A stretch of DNA of 8,467 bases from Nitrosomonadales bacterium (GTDB lineage: Bacteria > Pseudomonadota > Gammaproteobacteria > Burkholderiales > SG8-41): NCBI GenBank assembly GCA_009885185.1, contig VFLF01000836.1:1-8467 (forward strand), given 5' to 3'. A program made the translations under genes and the position numbers. The notes below the pieces were generated by a model. That model worked only from the letters and a program-made list of their open reading frames with translations, was not told the origin of the DNA and did no database searches. Positions 6,972-8,467 of the stretch are shown in pieces. Every line of letters begins with the position of its first letter. The first letter of the stretch is position 1.

Positions 6972-7211
6972 ATGGAAAACGTCGAGCAACGCGTCAAAAA
7001 GATTGTTGCCGAACAACTGGGCGTCAATGAAGCCGACGTCAAGAACGAGTCGTCGTTCGTCAATGATCTGGGCGCAGATTCGCTCGATACCGTTGAACTG
7101 GTGATGGCCCTTGAAGAGGAATTCGAGACCGAAATCCCGGACGAGGATGCCGAGAAAATCACTACCGTTCAACAGGCTATCGACTACGTGAAGTCGCATT
7201 CCAAGGCCTGA
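6972..7211 (+). CDS. acpP: Acyl carrier protein
   Basis: A 79-residue acidic ACP that carries growing acyl chains on phosphopantetheine. The modified serine is S37 in [10 protein letters not shown], and the strongly acidic helix II/III region ([18 protein letters not shown]) is the docking surface for Fab enzymes. The length is normal. The open frame begins further upstream, but ATG 6972 is the start: [11 protein letters not shown] is the conserved N-terminus, and AAGGGG (6959-6964) sits 7 nt before it, one of the best Shine-Dalgarno sites in the window. Its own promoter upstream and a hairpin after its stop suggest that a short monocistronic acpP message is made in addition to readthrough into fabF. 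Confidence 0.98.
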   Translation: MENVEQRVKKIVAEQLGVNEADVKNESSFVNDLGADSLDTVELVMALEEEFETEIPDEDAEKITTVQQAIDYVKSHSKA

Positions 7212-7228
7212 TAGCCCACGACATTCCG

Positions 7229-7254
7229 GCGGCGCGCCAGTTGGCCGTCGCCGC
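7229..7254 (+). other. Intercistronic hairpin between acpP and fabF
   Basis: GCGGCG (7229-7234) pairs perfectly with CGCCGC (7249-7254). Inside, GCC (7236-7238) can pair with GGC (7243-7245) around AGTT. There is no following U-tract, so it is not a standard intrinsic terminator; it could protect the 3' end of the acpP message or be a processing or attenuation site. The rest of the 103-bp gap has no promoter or Shine-Dalgarno that I can recognise. Confidence 0.4.
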
Positions 7255-7314
7255 TCACATACTCCTATATCCCAGCCAGCGCCCCCGCCGGCAGCTCGCC
7301 TTACCTGAAAATTC

Positions 7315-8467
7315 ATGCCTCGTACTTCTACGCGCAGAGTTGTAGTCACTGGGCTGGGCATCGTCTCGCCCGTCGGTATCGGCATTCCGGAAGCGTGGGG
7401 CAATATCACTGCCGGCAAGTCGGGCATCGCCCGCATTACGCATTTTGATCCCGCGATCTACGCCTCGCACATCGCGGGCGAGGTCAAGAATTTCGATGTG
7501 TCGAAGTGGCTGAACGCCAAGGAGGCGCGGCGCTTTGACGCCTTTGTCCACTATGGGCTGGTAGCGGGCATCGAAGCGATGAAGGATGCCGGGCTGGATC
7601 TGGAACGCGAAAATCGCGAAATGATCGGCGTGTGCATCGGTTCGGGCATCGGCGGCCTGCCGCTGATCGAGAACACGCACAACGCCATGCTGGCTGGCGG
7701 ACCGCGCAAGATCACGCCGTTTTTCGTGCCGGGTTCCATCATCAACATGATTTCCGGGCAACTGTCGATCATGCATGGCCTGCAAGGGCCGAATATCGCG
7801 GTGGTTACGGCCTGCACCACGGCCAACCACAGCATCGGTGAAGCGGGGCGGCTGATCGAATACGGCGACGCCGACGTGATGATCGCGGGAGGCGCCGAGG
7901 CGATCATCATTCCGCTCACCATCGCCGGGTTCTGCCAGATGAAGGCGATGTCCACGCGCAACGACGAGCCGACCAAGGCCTCGCGGCCGTTCGACGCCAA
8001 CCGCGACGGCTTCGTCTGCGGCGAGGGCGGGGGGCTCCTCGTGCTGGAGTCCCTCGATCATGCGCTCGCGCGTGACGCGCGCATCTACGCGGAGATCGTG
8101 GGCTACGGCATGACGGGCGACGCCCATCACATGACGGCGCCCGACCCCCAGGGCGACGGGGCCGCCCGCGCGATGGCCGCGGCCCTGCGCGATGCCGGGC
8201 TCGATCCGGCCGCCGTCGGATACATCAACGCCCACGGTACCTCGACGCAGTACAACGACAAGTTCGAGACCCTCGCGATCAAGCGGGTATTCGGGGAGCA
8301 CGCGCACAAGCTGGCGGTCTCCTCCACCAAGTCGATGACGGGGCATCTGCTCGGCGCTGCGGGTGGCGTCGAGGCCATTGCCACCGTGCTCGCCATTCAT
8401 CGCGGGATCCTGCCGCCCACGATCAACTACGAGACGCCCGATCCGGAGTGCGACCTCGACTACGTGC
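7315..8467 (+). CDS. fabF: Beta-ketoacyl-ACP synthase II (FabF), 3' end missing
   Basis: The first 384 residues of KAS II, the elongating condensing enzyme; about 30 residues are missing at the right edge compared with the usual 410-415. Catalytic residues are all visible: nucleophile C167 (VTACTTAN), H307 (NAHGTST), K339 and H344 ([15 protein letters not shown]), each four later than in E. coli FabF. An in-frame stop at 7306-7308 forces the start to ATG 7315 or later, and [15 protein letters not shown] confirms it. There is no Shine-Dalgarno. The codon use changes sharply near 7860. Before it all 11 Leu codons are CTG and 7 of 10 Glu codons are GAA; after it 10 of 15 Leu are CTC and all 10 Glu are GAG. 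The protein reads through intact, so the gene is not broken but may be mosaic. FabF sits downstream of acpP as in most proteobacteria. Confidence 0.96.
   Translation, partial: MPRTSTRRVVVTGLGIVSPVGIGIPEAWGNITAGKSGIARITHFDPAIYASHIAGEVKNFDVSKWLNAKEARRFDAFVHYGLVAGIEAMKDAGLDLERENREMIGVCIGSGIGGLPLIENTHNAMLAGGPRKITPFFVPGSIINMISGQLSIMHGLQGPNIAVVTACTTANHSIGEAGRLIEYGDADVMIAGGAEAIIIPLTIAGFCQMKAMSTRNDEPTKASRPFDANRDGFVCGEGGGLLVLESLDHALARDARIYAEIVGYGMTGDAHHMTAPDPQGDGAARAMAAALRDAGLDPAAVGYINAHGTSTQYNDKFETLAIKRVFGEHAHKLAVSSTKSMTGHLLGAAGGVEAIATVLAIHRGILPPTINYETPDPECDLDYV

Noticed and set aside
7255..8400. Long open frame (381 codons) on the - strand opposite fabF
   Set aside because: It is a shadow of high third-position GC in fabF; its predicted protein is Arg/His/Gly-rich low-information sequence with no family motif, while the + strand carries all FabF catalytic residues.

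Overview
This window is an ordinary but very legible piece of proteobacterial core chromosome: the fatty-acid/phospholipid initiation cluster and the genes upstream of it. The order yceD, rpmF, plsX, fabH, fabD, fabG, acpP, fabF, with a maf/yceF gene divergent from yceD, is shared by beta- and gammaproteobacteria. The block before it (HAD hydrolase, small Rieske protein, single-pass S49 peptidase) and the L32 and FabH sequences fit a moderately GC-rich betaproteobacterium, perhaps of the Nitrosomonadales type. That placement is inference from recalled family patterns, not from a search.

Region 1 (1-1632, + strand) is a tight operon. It holds the 3' end of a HAD-IA phosphatase, a Rieske [2Fe-2S] protein overlapping it by 22 nt, and a membrane-anchored S49 (SppA-like) peptidase overlapping that by 8 nt. 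Region 2 (1641-2231, - strand) is the YceF-type Maf nucleotide pyrophosphatase, convergent with the peptidase across only 8 bp and divergent from yceD.

Region 3 (2292-6840, + strand) starts with a near-consensus sigma70 promoter placed almost on top of the yceD start. It runs through yceD (23S rRNA accumulation protein), rpmF (ribosomal protein L32), plsX, fabH, fabD and fabG. plsX/fabH and fabD/fabG overlap by 4 nt (GTGA and ATGA). The genes link ribosome assembly to lipid synthesis. FabD makes malonyl-ACP, FabH primes the chain, FabG reduces the 3-ketoacyl-ACP, and PlsX moves finished acyl chains from ACP to phosphate for phospholipid synthesis.

Region 4 (6841-8467, + strand) has acpP, with its own extended -10 promoter, a structured leader and a strong Shine-Dalgarno, then fabF, which runs off the right edge.

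No mobile element, CRISPR array, tRNA or rRNA is visible, and no gap exceeds about 130 bp. I found no undescribed system. The observation most worth checking is an abrupt change of codon use inside fabF near position 7860, suggesting either intragenic recombination or a chimeric assembly join. Smaller points are a near-leaderless yceD promoter, paired hairpins between rpmF and plsX, two mutually exclusive hairpins in the acpP leader, and an AT-rich fabD upstream region without a Shine-Dalgarno.
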